Shown in pieces: positions 36,258-45,271 of a DNA stretch of 64,000 bases. Made by a program: the position numbers and the translations under genes. Below the pieces are notes generated by a model. It was not told the origin of the DNA. It saw only the letters and a program-made list of their open reading frames with translations, and searched no databases. Each line of letters starts with the position of its first letter. The stretch's first letter is position 1. Source of the stretch: JBGAWK01 sp044227665 (lineage in GTDB: Bacteria; Bacteroidota; Bacteroidia; Chitinophagales; JADIYW01); assembly GCA_044227665.1 (NCBI GenBank), contig JBGAWK010000008.1, forward strand, positions 8,898 through 72,897, written 5' to 3'.

Positions 36258-36734
36258 ATGAAAGAATATAAAAGAAATGAAGATAAAGGTGGGATGGAGG
36301 TACGGGAAGCATCACTAGGATTTCCTGCCTATGCCGCAATTACTTTATTGTCCGAAAGTCCATTGTATGCCCATGCCTCCATAATGAAAGGCATTACGTA
36401 TGATGTATTTGACCAATTACAATCCAAGCTAGACATCTCAGAAGAGAAATGGGCAGAAATATTATGTCTTTCTGTAAAGTCATTACAGCGTTACAAAAAA
36501 GAAAAAGATTTTCGATTTAAGCCCATCCATACCGAGAAGATATTAGAGATATCAGAGGTGGTGGCTTTAGGTATGCGCGTATTTGAGGATAATATAAGCC
36601 ATTTTAATACTTGGCTGGCTACAGAGTCATTTATATTGGGAAATCACAGTCCTATAGATTTAATTTCTGATTCGTATGGCAAGGAGATGGTCATGCAGGA
36701 GCTCACAAATATTGAACAAGGTATATTTATATAG
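36258..36734 (+). CDS. Xre/ParS-type antitoxin of a RES toxin-antitoxin pair
   Basis: A 158-residue antitoxin. It has an N-terminal helix-turn-helix-like region (about 50-95, L-D-I-S-E-E-K-W-A-E-I-L-C-L-S-V-K-S-L-Q) and the C-terminal DUF2384/MbcA-ParS domain, ending with W-L-A-T-E-S-F-I-L-G-N-H-S-P-I-D-L-I, the part that plugs the toxin active site. It would bind and inactivate the RES protein and repress the promoter. The toxin gene follows 2 nt later. Confidence 0.92.
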   Translation: MKEYKRNEDKGGMEVREASLGFPAYAAITLLSESPLYAHASIMKGITYDVFDQLQSKLDISEEKWAEILCLSVKSLQRYKKEKDFRFKPIHTEKILEISEVVALGMRVFEDNISHFNTWLATESFILGNHSPIDLISDSYGKEMVMQELTNIEQGIFI

Positions 36735-36736
36735 TT

Positions 36737-37207
36737 TTGGAAGTTTTTAGGTTGTCAAAGCTTGCCTATTCCATAGAACTCTCGGGTAGGGGTGCAGCGA
36801 AATTCGGCAACAGATGGAATTCCAAAGGTGTAGAGATAATTTATACCGCAAGCAATAGGTCTTTGGCTATGGTAGAAGTTTTGGTACATCTACCCTTGAA
36901 ACTGATACCTAAAGATTTTATTATGATGACTATTTTCATCCCGGATAATATTCCACAGAAGGTAGTAACCTTGGAGCAGTTGCCTGAAGGCTGGAACAAA
37001 TACCCTGTGTCCACAGGTGTAAAAAGTTATGGCGACAATTTTATTTCTGAAAATAAATATGCAATTTTGAAAGTACCGTCAGCAGTTACACGCGGAGATT
37101 TTAATGTACTGATTAATCCCTATCATGTTGACTTTCAAAAGATAAAAATTATAGATAAAGAACCTTTTATGTTTGACAATAGATTCTTTGAAATCGAAAA
37201 TAACTGA
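36737..37207 (+). CDS. RES-domain toxin (NAD-degrading type)
   Basis: A 156-residue RES domain protein. Family residues: V-F-R-L near the start, G-R-G-A-A-K-F-G-N-R-W-N-S-K-G, I-I-Y-T-A-S, L-A-M-V-E-V-L-V-H, and the C-terminal N-P-Y-H. Related RES toxins (Res, MbcT) break down NAD+. The only sensible start is TTG, 2 nt after the antitoxin stop; a weak start coupled to the upstream gene would keep toxin below antitoxin. Converges with the E2 gene. Confidence 0.92.
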   Translation: MEVFRLSKLAYSIELSGRGAAKFGNRWNSKGVEIIYTASNRSLAMVEVLVHLPLKLIPKDFIMMTIFIPDNIPQKVVTLEQLPEGWNKYPVSTGVKSYGDNFISENKYAILKVPSAVTRGDFNVLINPYHVDFQKIKIIDKEPFMFDNRFFEIENN

Positions 37208-37222
37208 AATTTTGGAGTACAA

Positions 37223-38632
37223 TCACATTGCCCTATCTATATCAAATGCTTCTAGATATTCTGCTACACGCTTTACAAACATGCCCCCTAGCGCACCATC
37301 TACTACTCTATGGTCATAGGTGTGTGAAAGATACATGCGATGTCGTATGCCTATCATATCACCCTGTGGAGTTTCTATTACTACGGGCTTTTTTACTATC
37401 GCTCCTACAGCCATGATTGCTACTTGAGGCTGTGGGATAATTGGTGTGCCTAATATGTTGCCAAAAGTGCCTATGTTGGAAATAGTGTATGTGCCACCAT
37501 CAATATCTGCGGTACTTAGCTTATTTGTTCGTGCTCTTGCTGCTAAGTCATTGATGGCAGCCGCCAGACCAGTAAGCGAAAGTTTGTCGGCATTTTTTAT
37601 TACGGGTACTATCAAATTGCCTGAGGGTAGAGCTGTCGCTATTCCTATGTTGATACTTTTCTTTTTTATTATATTTTCTCCATCTACCGAAACATTTATC
37701 ATGGGGAAGTCTTTTATGGCTCTTGCGATAGCTTCTACAAATACAGGCATAAATGTGAGGTTGAATCCCTCCTGTTTTTTGAATCCCTCTTTATGTGTAT
37801 TACGCCAAAGTACGATATTGGTAACGTCTGCCTCTACAAATGAAGATACGTGAGCAGAAATGCGCTTGGAGTCCACCATGTTTTTGGCAATTAATTTTCG
37901 CATTCTGTCCATGGCTATAATTTCGGTATCAGCTGGAATTATAGGTATTGATACAAGGGGCTCTTTTTGTTCGGGAAGTTTTTCTGTATTTTCTAGGGTG
38001 TTCTCGCTTCTATGTTGTAATGGAAGGGTAGAAATATTGCCGGATTTTTTGGAAGCCACATAAGATAGGATATCTTCTTTTGTAACTCTATTGTCCAAGC
38101 CTGAGCCTGCTATATTGTCCAATTCCTTCATGGTGACACCTTCGATGTGGGCTATATTGAGGACAAGCGGACTGAAATATTTGCCACCTTGTGCTATATT
38201 TGGGGTGGTGAGCGTAAGGGTAAGAGGCGGCACAGCTTGTTCTGTAAGGACTTTATTATGAGATGATGCTGATGGGTTTTCTTCCGCAGAGGATATTGTT
38301 TGTTGCTGGTGGGGTGCTTTATTGGCAGTGACTTGGGTTTGTTCAGGAAAGGAATCGGGAGAAGATTTTGGAATAGATTGTAGCGTTTCGGTTTCGGTAT
38401 GAATGATAGCCAATGGGGTGCCTATAGCCACGACTTCGCCTTCATGGTGTAGGCGTTGCTGTATTATACCACTTACAGGTGATGGTACATCGGAATCTAC
38501 TTTGTCGGTAGCTACTTCTAGTAATATTTCATTCTCGTAAATAGTGTCACCTTCTTTCTTGTGCCAGGTAAGAATGGTAGCCTCTATCACGCTTTCACCC
38601 ATTTTGGGCAGTAAGAGCCGAAATTCTCCCAT
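37223..38632 (-). CDS. Dihydrolipoamide acyltransferase (E2 of a 2-oxoacid dehydrogenase)
   Basis: A 469-residue E2. Domains: one lipoyl domain (1-75, lipoyl-Lys in A-T-D-K-V-D-S), a Pro/Ala/Ser-rich linker, the E1/E3-binding domain (about 155-195) and the CAT-fold catalytic domain with H-T-Y-D-H-R-V-V-D-G-A near the C-terminus. It transfers an acyl group to CoA. The exact complex (pyruvate, 2-oxoglutarate or branched-chain) cannot be assigned; no E1 or E3 gene is adjacent. Confidence 0.93.
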   Translation of the reverse strand: MGEFRLLLPKMGESVIEATILTWHKKEGDTIYENEILLEVATDKVDSDVPSPVSGIIQQRLHHEGEVVAIGTPLAIIHTETETLQSIPKSSPDSFPEQTQVTANKAPHQQQTISSAEENPSASSHNKVLTEQAVPPLTLTLTTPNIAQGGKYFSPLVLNIAHIEGVTMKELDNIAGSGLDNRVTKEDILSYVASKKSGNISTLPLQHRSENTLENTEKLPEQKEPLVSIPIIPADTEIIAMDRMRKLIAKNMVDSKRISAHVSSFVEADVTNIVLWRNTHKEGFKKQEGFNLTFMPVFVEAIARAIKDFPMINVSVDGENIIKKKSINIGIATALPSGNLIVPVIKNADKLSLTGLAAAINDLAARARTNKLSTADIDGGTYTISNIGTFGNILGTPIIPQPQVAIMAVGAIVKKPVVIETPQGDMIGIRHRMYLSHTYDHRVVDGALGGMFVKRVAEYLEAFDIDRAM

Positions 38633-38694
38633 ATATTATTTTTAAACAAATATAGAGGAATAGTAGAGGATATAGTCTGAAATATCAGAATATT

Positions 38695-39264
38695 TTATTG
38701 TTGCTCTAGTAAGTCTTGCTCCACCTCTACAGGGGTATAGCGCGCAGACTTATAGTAATAGCGACTCCAGTAATCTTCAGATAAATCACTTACTATTACA
38801 CCCTTACTACATGTAGAATGAGTGAACTTGTTATTACCTAAATATAACCCTACGTGTGTTATATTACTGCTGTTAATTCTAAAAAATACTAAGTCGCCTT
38901 CTTGTAATTCATCTTTGCTTACTTGTGTACACTTGCTATATTGCTCTTTAGAATTTCCTGAAAGGTCACTGTTGAGTGCTTCAACATGTAACATTTGCGT
39001 ATAATGGGAACAGTCTATGCCTTTTTTGGAATTGCCCCCAAATACATAACGAGTGTTTAGCCATTTGAATGTTACGAAGAATAAATCTACATTGTCAGTC
39101 TGCATGAGGTCTATACCTTTTTGACTGAAAAATGTACTTACCTTCTCTAAGTCCACTTCATATCTTTCGGCCACACTTGTAAGTGCATCCAAAGATTGTG
39201 TACCTGCCATCAAATTACTGGCTACTGTGAGGGATATTATCAGACTCAGTAGTTTCTTTACCAT
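38695..39264 (-). CDS. NlpC/P60 family peptidoglycan hydrolase
   Basis: A 189-residue exported hydrolase; start at 39264 (MVKKLLSLIISL) gives a normal signal peptide. The NlpC/P60 domain has the catalytic Cys in G-I-D-C-S-H-Y, His in N-I-T-H-V-G-L-Y-L-G and a third polar residue in F-T-H-S-T. It cleaves peptide stems, probably D-Glu-to-diamino-acid bonds. No extra SH3 or LysM domain is seen. Confidence 0.92.
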   Translation of the reverse strand: MVKKLLSLIISLTVASNLMAGTQSLDALTSVAERYEVDLEKVSTFFSQKGIDLMQTDNVDLFFVTFKWLNTRYVFGGNSKKGIDCSHYTQMLHVEALNSDLSGNSKEQYSKCTQVSKDELQEGDLVFFRINSSNITHVGLYLGNNKFTHSTCSKGVIVSDLSEDYWSRYYYKSARYTPVEVEQDLLEQQ

Positions 39265-39269
39265 AGGTG

Positions 39270-39277
39270 CAAAAATA
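39270..39277 (-). promoter_or_regulatory. -7 element (TATTTTTG) of the NlpC/P60 gene
   Basis: Perfect consensus on the minus strand, 5 nt before the ATG at 39264, predicting a leaderless mRNA. Confidence 0.5.
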
Positions 39278-39381
39278 GCCTTACGTGACAAGCTATTCTA
39301 ATATGTTAAAAATGAATTTCTTTTAATTTTTTGTTAATTTAACAAATAAATATATTGATAATCAATACTATATATTTTAAA

Positions 39382-39412
39382 AGTTAAAAAATAGTTTAAC
39401 AACTTTTTAACT
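39382..39412 (-). terminator. AT-rich hairpin at the end of the secreted GH-like gene
   Basis: A 9-bp stem (AGTTAAAAA, 39382-39390, with its complement at 39404-39412) overlapping the stop codon, followed on the minus strand by TTTTAAA. Weak but correctly placed. Confidence 0.35.
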
Positions 39413-41588
39413 AATAAATGAGGATAGGCATGGCTTTATATAGATATGTTTCGGAATAGAGTCGTATCCAGTATGTACTCTTTGCCCAGTGATTACAGTT
39501 AATAATCTCTGTATTTCCTAAAAAGTTCCCTGTATAAATGACTTTTCCTGTAATATCTACTATTTCGTAATGGTATTTCTCAGAATTGTCTGTCGTAATG
39601 GTAAAAGTATGCTTTGCTGGATTAGGATATATATGAAACAAAGGATTAGTTTTGTCAAGATTCGCTGAAGGAGCTTCAAAGTCCAAAGTTAGTGTACCCA
39701 AACTATATCCCGGCAAAATATATGTTCCTCTAAGTAATGTATCGGAAGCATAAAAATACATAATACTGTCTTCTGTTTCGCAAAGAGAAGCATCGCAAAA
39801 TGGTCTATTAGAAGAACACCAGTAATTGGCATGTAGGATTTCATGTCTAGTAATAGCAGGATGGGATGAAGACGTAGATTTTTGGATATTTCTAGTATCT
39901 AAAGATATTTCTGCTCCTGAATTATTCATGTATAGTAAATAATATTTCCCATTGTCAGAATTATGGAACATATCTATATAAACATCTTTTCCGAATGGAT
40001 GCGAGATATTTACTTTTGGGAATTGATTATACAGACGATAGGATGACATATAACCATAATAGAGGTTGTTTTTTTCTAGTATATAATTATAGGTTAGAGA
40101 ATTATTATATGCATTAAAAAGAGCGTATTGCTGATTCATGGTGGCTATCACATTATGGTAAGTGACATCTTTGACTCTTTGGTGCATTTTCTTATAATTA
40201 TAGATGGCTTTCCAATATTTATGTATGAATGTGTTATGGGCAAATGAATTGGCGATAATGTTGGCTGCACCAATATTCCATTCGGTTATCCATATATCTT
40301 TATTAGGAACGATAGTGCCTGCATTGTCTAAGACATCATATAATAAAGTGTCGGTATAATAGTCTATAAATTTTTGTATAATAAATATGAGGGACTCAGG
40401 GTTGATGCCTTCTTGTTGTAAAACTTCGCAGATGGGCATTTGCTGTAAGTAAGTATGCAGGATTATAGCATTGCAATATGATGTATTTGCAATCATATTG
40501 TTCCATATTAGGTCTTGTTTCGCAGTAGTATTGAATATACTATTTACTGAAATAGATGAGTCTGCGTTAAGTAGCATAGATTTATTAGCCAAGATGCCAC
40601 ATATCCCTATCTCCATATTACCGTCTAAGGTATCTAAGAGGGAGGCATATAACTTGCAGAGTACAAAATATTTGAATAGCCCCTCGCAAAATGAATATAT
40701 GGTAAGTTTTCCTCTATTATATATGAATGCAGATGTGTCATGCAAGGTGCAATCAAAGCCTATTTTGTCACAATCATCATCATATACTTCCAGTTGATTA
40801 TACATTTCATTGCCTAGCTCTACTTTATTTATAACAATGCCATTATCCTTGAGAAACCTTATGCAGTTTAGATTTTCATTTATCTGTTTTACAAAATTAC
40901 TGTCAGACTTCAGAAGGTCAATAAAATCATTTCCCGCAGGTAATTCTATTAGTTTATTTATTCTTCTTGCTAATTGATACGCCAGCAAGGTGTCCATGAC
41001 ATCGAAATTAATATCAGCAATGGGTACAAGGCTAAGTATGCCCGACCTTATATAAGCTTCAATACCTGCATTGTATTTATTGAAATGATTGAGATTAAAA
41101 TGACTTAGGAGATTGGCAACATATACTATTTCCAAAGGTTGTCCTGTCCTAGCTTTCATTCCATTGTTTAACTCCACCATATAGTAAGCATGATTTTTAC
41201 TATATACAGAATCCATTACCATCCTTGCCAGTATCATTGAATCATCCAGGGTGCCTGGGCGACATATCAGTTCTGTACTATCGTAGCCATATCCACTACG
41301 ACCGTTGAAATGATAAAATTGGGAAAAAGTGCCGGCAGGAAATCGCAACTTCCTAATATTATTTTCTGTAATGGCATCTATAAAAGGAGCGGCGACACTA
41401 TCTTTTATAACCATACCGGCTGTGTCTCTTTCTACGGCAATGATAGGATATAGTAATCCAAAATTGAGACCAGTAATAGAAGGCGAAAATTGTACTTCTT
41501 CCACCGCGGAAGAGTCAATGGTGATTTGTGCATGGTTATAGCACGGAAAGCAAGTGTGCAATAGCAGAATACAAAACCATTTCTTCAT
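39411..41588 (-). CDS. Secreted GH-A-like hydrolase with T9SS sorting domain
   Basis: A 725-residue exported protein. A signal peptide (to about NHAQ) is followed by a (beta/alpha)8-like domain. Residues V-E-L-G-N-E261 and W-I-T-E436-W-N resemble the acid/base and nucleophile of clan GH-A glycosidases (GH39/GH51/GH79-like). The last 80 residues (F-H-I-Y-P-N-P-A to L-Y-K-A-M-P-I) form a type A T9SS C-terminal sorting domain, so it is sent to the cell surface or released. The glycan is unknown, and no other carbohydrate gene is near. Confidence 0.78.
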   Translation of the reverse strand: MKKWFCILLLHTCFPCYNHAQITIDSSAVEEVQFSPSITGLNFGLLYPIIAVERDTAGMVIKDSVAAPFIDAITENNIRKLRFPAGTFSQFYHFNGRSGYGYDSTELICRPGTLDDSMILARMVMDSVYSKNHAYYMVELNNGMKARTGQPLEIVYVANLLSHFNLNHFNKYNAGIEAYIRSGILSLVPIADINFDVMDTLLAYQLARRINKLIELPAGNDFIDLLKSDSNFVKQINENLNCIRFLKDNGIVINKVELGNEMYNQLEVYDDDCDKIGFDCTLHDTSAFIYNRGKLTIYSFCEGLFKYFVLCKLYASLLDTLDGNMEIGICGILANKSMLLNADSSISVNSIFNTTAKQDLIWNNMIANTSYCNAIILHTYLQQMPICEVLQQEGINPESLIFIIQKFIDYYTDTLLYDVLDNAGTIVPNKDIWITEWNIGAANIIANSFAHNTFIHKYWKAIYNYKKMHQRVKDVTYHNVIATMNQQYALFNAYNNSLTYNYILEKNNLYYGYMSSYRLYNQFPKVNISHPFGKDVYIDMFHNSDNGKYYLLYMNNSGAEISLDTRNIQKSTSSSHPAITRHEILHANYWCSSNRPFCDASLCETEDSIMYFYASDTLLRGTYILPGYSLGTLTLDFEAPSANLDKTNPLFHIYPNPAKHTFTITTDNSEKYHYEIVDITGKVIYTGNFLGNTEIINCNHWAKSTYWIRLYSETYLYKAMPILIY

Positions 41589-41592
41589 GCCC

Positions 41593-41600
41593 TAAAGATA
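41593..41600 (-). promoter_or_regulatory. Variant -7 element (TATCTTTA) of the secreted GH-like gene
   Basis: Minus-strand TAnnTTTA ending 4 nt before the ATG at 41588. Confidence 0.4.
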
Positions 41601-41683
41601 AAATTGCCAAAACAATTAATTAATACTTATTTTCAATGCATGCATTGAAAAACATATATTTTTGAATACATAAAAAATATAGT

Positions 41684-43483
41684 ATGACTACACAGCATTA
41701 TAAGCTTACAGGAGGCAACTTCTTATTTTCAGAAACCGACCCTGCTCAGGTATTTATTCCTGAAGATTTTTCAGAAGAACAAAGGATGATTGGAGACATG
41801 GTGAAAGATTTTTGTGTAAAGGAAATTCACGGTATCGGTTTAGAAAAATTAGCCTTAATGGATGCTGCCAAAGATATGGATAAGGTAAAAGATTTATTCG
41901 ACAAAGCTGCTGAACTTGGTCTTTGCGGCGTATCCATAGGGGAGGAGTATGGCGGCATGGGACTAGACTTTACTACTAGCTTAGTATTCGGAGAATCCAT
42001 AGCCTTAGGACTTGCCTTTGCTACAACGATAGGAGCTCAGACCTCTATAGGATCTTTGCCTATAGTATGGTATGGCAATGAAGAACAAAAACAAAAATAC
42101 CTGCCAAAGATAGCCTCTGGGGAATATGCATGTTCTTATGCACTTACAGAGCCCAGTGCAGGTTCGGATGCCAATAGCGGCAAGACCAAAGCAGTGATGA
42201 ATGCAGAGGGCACACACTATATCCTCAATGGACAGAAAATGTGGATCACCAATGGTGGCTTTGCTGATGTGTTTATCGTTTTTGCCAAAATTGATGATGA
42301 TGAGCGTCTATCAGCCTTCATTGTAGAGAAAGCATTTGGCGGTGTGGAGACAGGTAAGGAAGAGAAAAAAATGGGTATCAAGAGTTCCTCTACGGTACAG
42401 GTGTTTTTCAACAACTGTCCCATCCCTAAGGAAAATCTATTGGGAGAAAGAGGTAAAGGTTTCAATATGGCATTGAATATATTGAATAACGGTAGAATAA
42501 AGATTTGTGCCGGTGCAGTGGGAGGAATAAAATTTGGCGTTCAAAAATCTGTTCAGTATGCCAATCAGCGTATCCAATTTAATAAGCCTATATCGGAATT
42601 TGGTGCCATGAAACAGAAGATTGGGCAAATGATAATGAATAGTTTTGTATGTGAATCAGCATTGTACAGAGCTGGTGCTGATGTAGATAAGAAGTATAAA
42701 GAACTGAAAGCTGCCGGAGCTTCAGAAAATGATGCCAAAATCAATTCTATGCGTGAATATGCAATAGAATGTGCGATACTTAAAGTCCAAGGCTCTGAGG
42801 CGATGTGTAAGTCTGCGGATGAGACAATACAGATACATGGCGGCATGGGCTATTCTATGGAGACAGGCGTAGAAATGGCCTACCGTGATGCCCGAATTAC
42901 GAAAATATATGAAGGCACCAATGAAATAAACAGAATGCTTGCGCTCGCAGAATTTTATAAGCGTGCCTTCCAAACCAAAGAATTGAAAATCAACGACGCT
43001 ATGCGCTCTATACCTATGGGTATAGCCAAAAACTTTAATCCTTTTGATAATGGCTTTCTATCAAGAGAGACCGAGATAGTCGGTAATTTGAAGAGTATAT
43101 TTATGATTATCACAGGTGCCGCCGGTAGAAAATTGAAAACCAAATTGGTAGATGAACAAGAGATAGTGATGAACTTGGCAGATATTATGGCTATGGCTTT
43201 CATGTGCGAGTCTGCACTCTTGAGAGTGAAAAAACTCAAAGCTGCCAGCAATGAAAAGGATTTGGATATTAAGATCAAAGCTACACAGCTATACATATAC
43301 GAAGCTTTGGAAATAGCAAGACGCTCAGCTTATCAGGCTATAGACAGTTTCTCCTCGGGCGTAGAAAAATTCGCATTGCGTAGGATCATGGATGGACTAT
43401 TGAGAAGTTATGATGTCAATCCAAAAGATCTTTGTCGTACATTGGCAGATGCAGCAATAGCTTCAAATGATTATCCAATATAA
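41684..43483 (+). CDS. Acyl-CoA dehydrogenase, long form
   Basis: A 599-residue flavoenzyme of fatty acid beta-oxidation. FAD and substrate motifs are Y-A-L-T-E-P-S-A-G-S-D-A, W-I-T-N-G-G-F-A-D and Q-I-H-G-G-M-G-Y; the catalytic Glu is in Y-E-G-T-N-E-I-N. An extra C-terminal domain (about 430-599) resembles the long VLCAD-like type. It is a single gene with its own terminator. Confidence 0.95.
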   Translation: MTTQHYKLTGGNFLFSETDPAQVFIPEDFSEEQRMIGDMVKDFCVKEIHGIGLEKLALMDAAKDMDKVKDLFDKAAELGLCGVSIGEEYGGMGLDFTTSLVFGESIALGLAFATTIGAQTSIGSLPIVWYGNEEQKQKYLPKIASGEYACSYALTEPSAGSDANSGKTKAVMNAEGTHYILNGQKMWITNGGFADVFIVFAKIDDDERLSAFIVEKAFGGVETGKEEKKMGIKSSSTVQVFFNNCPIPKENLLGERGKGFNMALNILNNGRIKICAGAVGGIKFGVQKSVQYANQRIQFNKPISEFGAMKQKIGQMIMNSFVCESALYRAGADVDKKYKELKAAGASENDAKINSMREYAIECAILKVQGSEAMCKSADETIQIHGGMGYSMETGVEMAYRDARITKIYEGTNEINRMLALAEFYKRAFQTKELKINDAMRSIPMGIAKNFNPFDNGFLSRETEIVGNLKSIFMIITGAAGRKLKTKLVDEQEIVMNLADIMAMAFMCESALLRVKKLKAASNEKDLDIKIKATQLYIYEALEIARRSAYQAIDSFSSGVEKFALRRIMDGLLRSYDVNPKDLCRTLADAAIASNDYPI

Positions 43484-43512
43484 TTATATACAATTATATA
43501 ATTGGTTTTTTG

Positions 43513-43539
43513 CCCTGTAGTCATTCTACAGGGTTTTTT
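43513..43539 (+). terminator. Rho-independent terminator of the acyl-CoA dehydrogenase gene
   Basis: An 8-bp perfect stem CCCTGTAG/CTACAGGG with a 5-nt loop, followed by TTTTTTA, 30 nt after the stop. Confidence 0.9.
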
Positions 43540-43658
43540 ATTATATACGAATGAAAAATATAGAGTCTCCTCATGATAAAATATTTCTTACTATACCTTT
43601 TTTTATAATACTAGCAGCTTACTTGATGAATTTCCATATAAAAACATATATTTGATAT

Positions 43659-44252
43659 ATGAAAAATATGTTTTTGTCCCTCATAATCCTGCTAAATGCT
43701 TGCGGAAGTATCTCAAAAAAGAATGTAATTTCCAATTCTCGGGATGATAGTGCTAAAACTGAAAAAAGTTTTTATGATTTTACAGTAAAAAATATTGAAA
43801 GTCAAGATATTGCACTATCCACCTATAAAGGTAAAGTTCTTGTAATTGTAAATACTGCTAGTAAATGTGGGCACACCCCTCAATATGAAAGTATTGAAGC
43901 ATTTTATAAAAAGTATAAAGACAAAGGTGTAGAGGTGCTAGGATTTCCTGCTAATAATTTTATGGGGCAAGAGCCAGGAAGTGATGAAGAAATTAAGAAT
44001 TTTTGCACTTTAAATTATGGAGTAAGTTTTCCGATGTTTAGTAAGATTTCCGTGAAGGGTGATGACATCCATCCTCTATATAGTTTCCTTACTGAAAAAG
44101 CACAAAATGGAGCTATAGATGCAGAAGTGAAGTGGAATTTTCAGAAATTTGTAGTCAATAAGAAGGGTAGGGTAGTCGCTGCCTTTGCTCCAGCAACTAC
44201 AGTAGATGACGATGAATTTCTGAATCTTATCAATAAATTGACGAAGGAATAA
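43659..44252 (+). CDS. Glutathione peroxidase-family lipoprotein
   Basis: A 197-residue lipoprotein of the GPx family: lipobox L-L-N-A-C (Cys about 15), then a thioredoxin-fold domain. The peroxidatic Cys is in N-T-A-S-K-C-G-H, with Gln in G-Q-E-P and Trp in K-W-N-F-Q-K, so the catalytic set is complete with Cys in place of Sec. Most such bacterial enzymes use thioredoxin and reduce lipid hydroperoxides. A second, cytosolic GPx gene lies 1 kb downstream. Confidence 0.93.
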   Translation: MKNMFLSLIILLNACGSISKKNVISNSRDDSAKTEKSFYDFTVKNIESQDIALSTYKGKVLVIVNTASKCGHTPQYESIEAFYKKYKDKGVEVLGFPANNFMGQEPGSDEEIKNFCTLNYGVSFPMFSKISVKGDDIHPLYSFLTEKAQNGAIDAEVKWNFQKFVVNKKGRVVAAFAPATTVDDDEFLNLINKLTKE

Positions 44253-44605
44253 TGAGTAAAAACCTAAGCAATTAATAGTGTCTTGACTTCCCAACGCATA
44301 GGAGATTTTGATTCAAAGTAAAGAAAGAGGCGATATAACTATTTTTTTATACCTAAAAATGATTTATGATGTAGTTATAAGTCATTACCCATTCTTTTCG
44401 GCACGAAAATAAAAGATTTATAAATTTTAAAATCGTAGATAAAATAATAAGATGTATCTCTCTAAAGTGATGTCCCCATTTTTTTCTAATACATTTACAA
44501 TAATTATAAACCATCCTTTGCATAACTGTATTAAATTTTTCCTAAAAATCACTATTTTGGTGCAAATCTTGTAAATATTACGTTATATAGTTAATATTGA
44601 AATAC
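44253..44605. other. Intergenic region with no gene seen
   Basis: About 350 nt of AT-rich sequence. No family-like frame on either strand. Just before the next gene TAATATTG (44592-44599), one mismatch from TAnnTTTG, lies 6 nt from the ATG at 44606. Confidence 0.5.
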
Positions 44606-45271
44606 ATGAAAAAAATAATAGCCTTTATATGGGTGAGTATATTTTATAGTGAGCATAATATAGCACAGACTACGCCTCCTACGGAAAATATTGTTTTACC
44701 TGCCATCACTATTGACAAAGACACTATCGCCAGAGAATACGTACTAGAGCCTGTAAATATCTATGCCAGGCCCAAAGAGACAATAAATCTATCTTCCAGA
44801 GATCAGAATTACCTCAAAAAAATATATCCATACGCACTGCGGGTATCTCGAATAGTATATATAATAGAGCAGCATACCGAAGAACTAAAAAAAAATAAGC
44901 AGAAAAAAAATTATCTCAAAGACATGGAAAAAATGCTTAAGGATGAATTTACTGACGACCTCAAAAATCTTACACGTATACAAGGGCAGATGCTTACCAA
45001 GCTCATCTATAGAGAGACGGACAGGACGGTATATGATTTAGTAAAAAAATACAAAGGAGGCTTTAGCGCCGGATGGTGGAATCTTATGGGTAAATTCTAC
45101 GACCAGGATTTGAAGATGGAATACGACCCCTTCGATGAAGATAAAGACATAGAAGTATATATCCAATACTTAGATGACCTATATTTGCATAACGGACTAA
45201 AAGAAGCTATAAATCATGAGCAATACAATCTATCCATACAAGATAAAAAACGCAAAGGGAAAAGAAATTAA
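44606..45271 (+). CDS. DUF4294 family protein
   Basis: A 221-residue exported protein (signal peptide MKKIIAFIWVSIF, start at 44606) with the DUF4294 domain: L-K-K-I-Y-P-Y-A-L-R-V-S-R, then a Lys-rich helix K-K-N-K-Q-K-K-N, L-I-Y-R-E-T-D-R-T-V-Y-D-L-V, and G-G-F-S-A-G-W-W-N. Conserved in Bacteroidota; function is unknown. Its last 56 nt overlap the next GPx gene in another frame. Confidence 0.88.
   Translation: MKKIIAFIWVSIFYSEHNIAQTTPPTENIVLPAITIDKDTIAREYVLEPVNIYARPKETINLSSRDQNYLKKIYPYALRVSRIVYIIEQHTEELKKNKQKKNYLKDMEKMLKDEFTDDLKNLTRIQGQMLTKLIYRETDRTVYDLVKKYKGGFSAGWWNLMGKFYDQDLKMEYDPFDEDKDIEVYIQYLDDLYLHNGLKEAINHEQYNLSIQDKKRKGKRN

Noticed and set aside
43551..43655. 34-codon frame with one hydrophobic segment after the acyl-CoA dehydrogenase terminator
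   Set aside because: Very short, AT-rich, no promoter box and no known small-protein family; likely chance.
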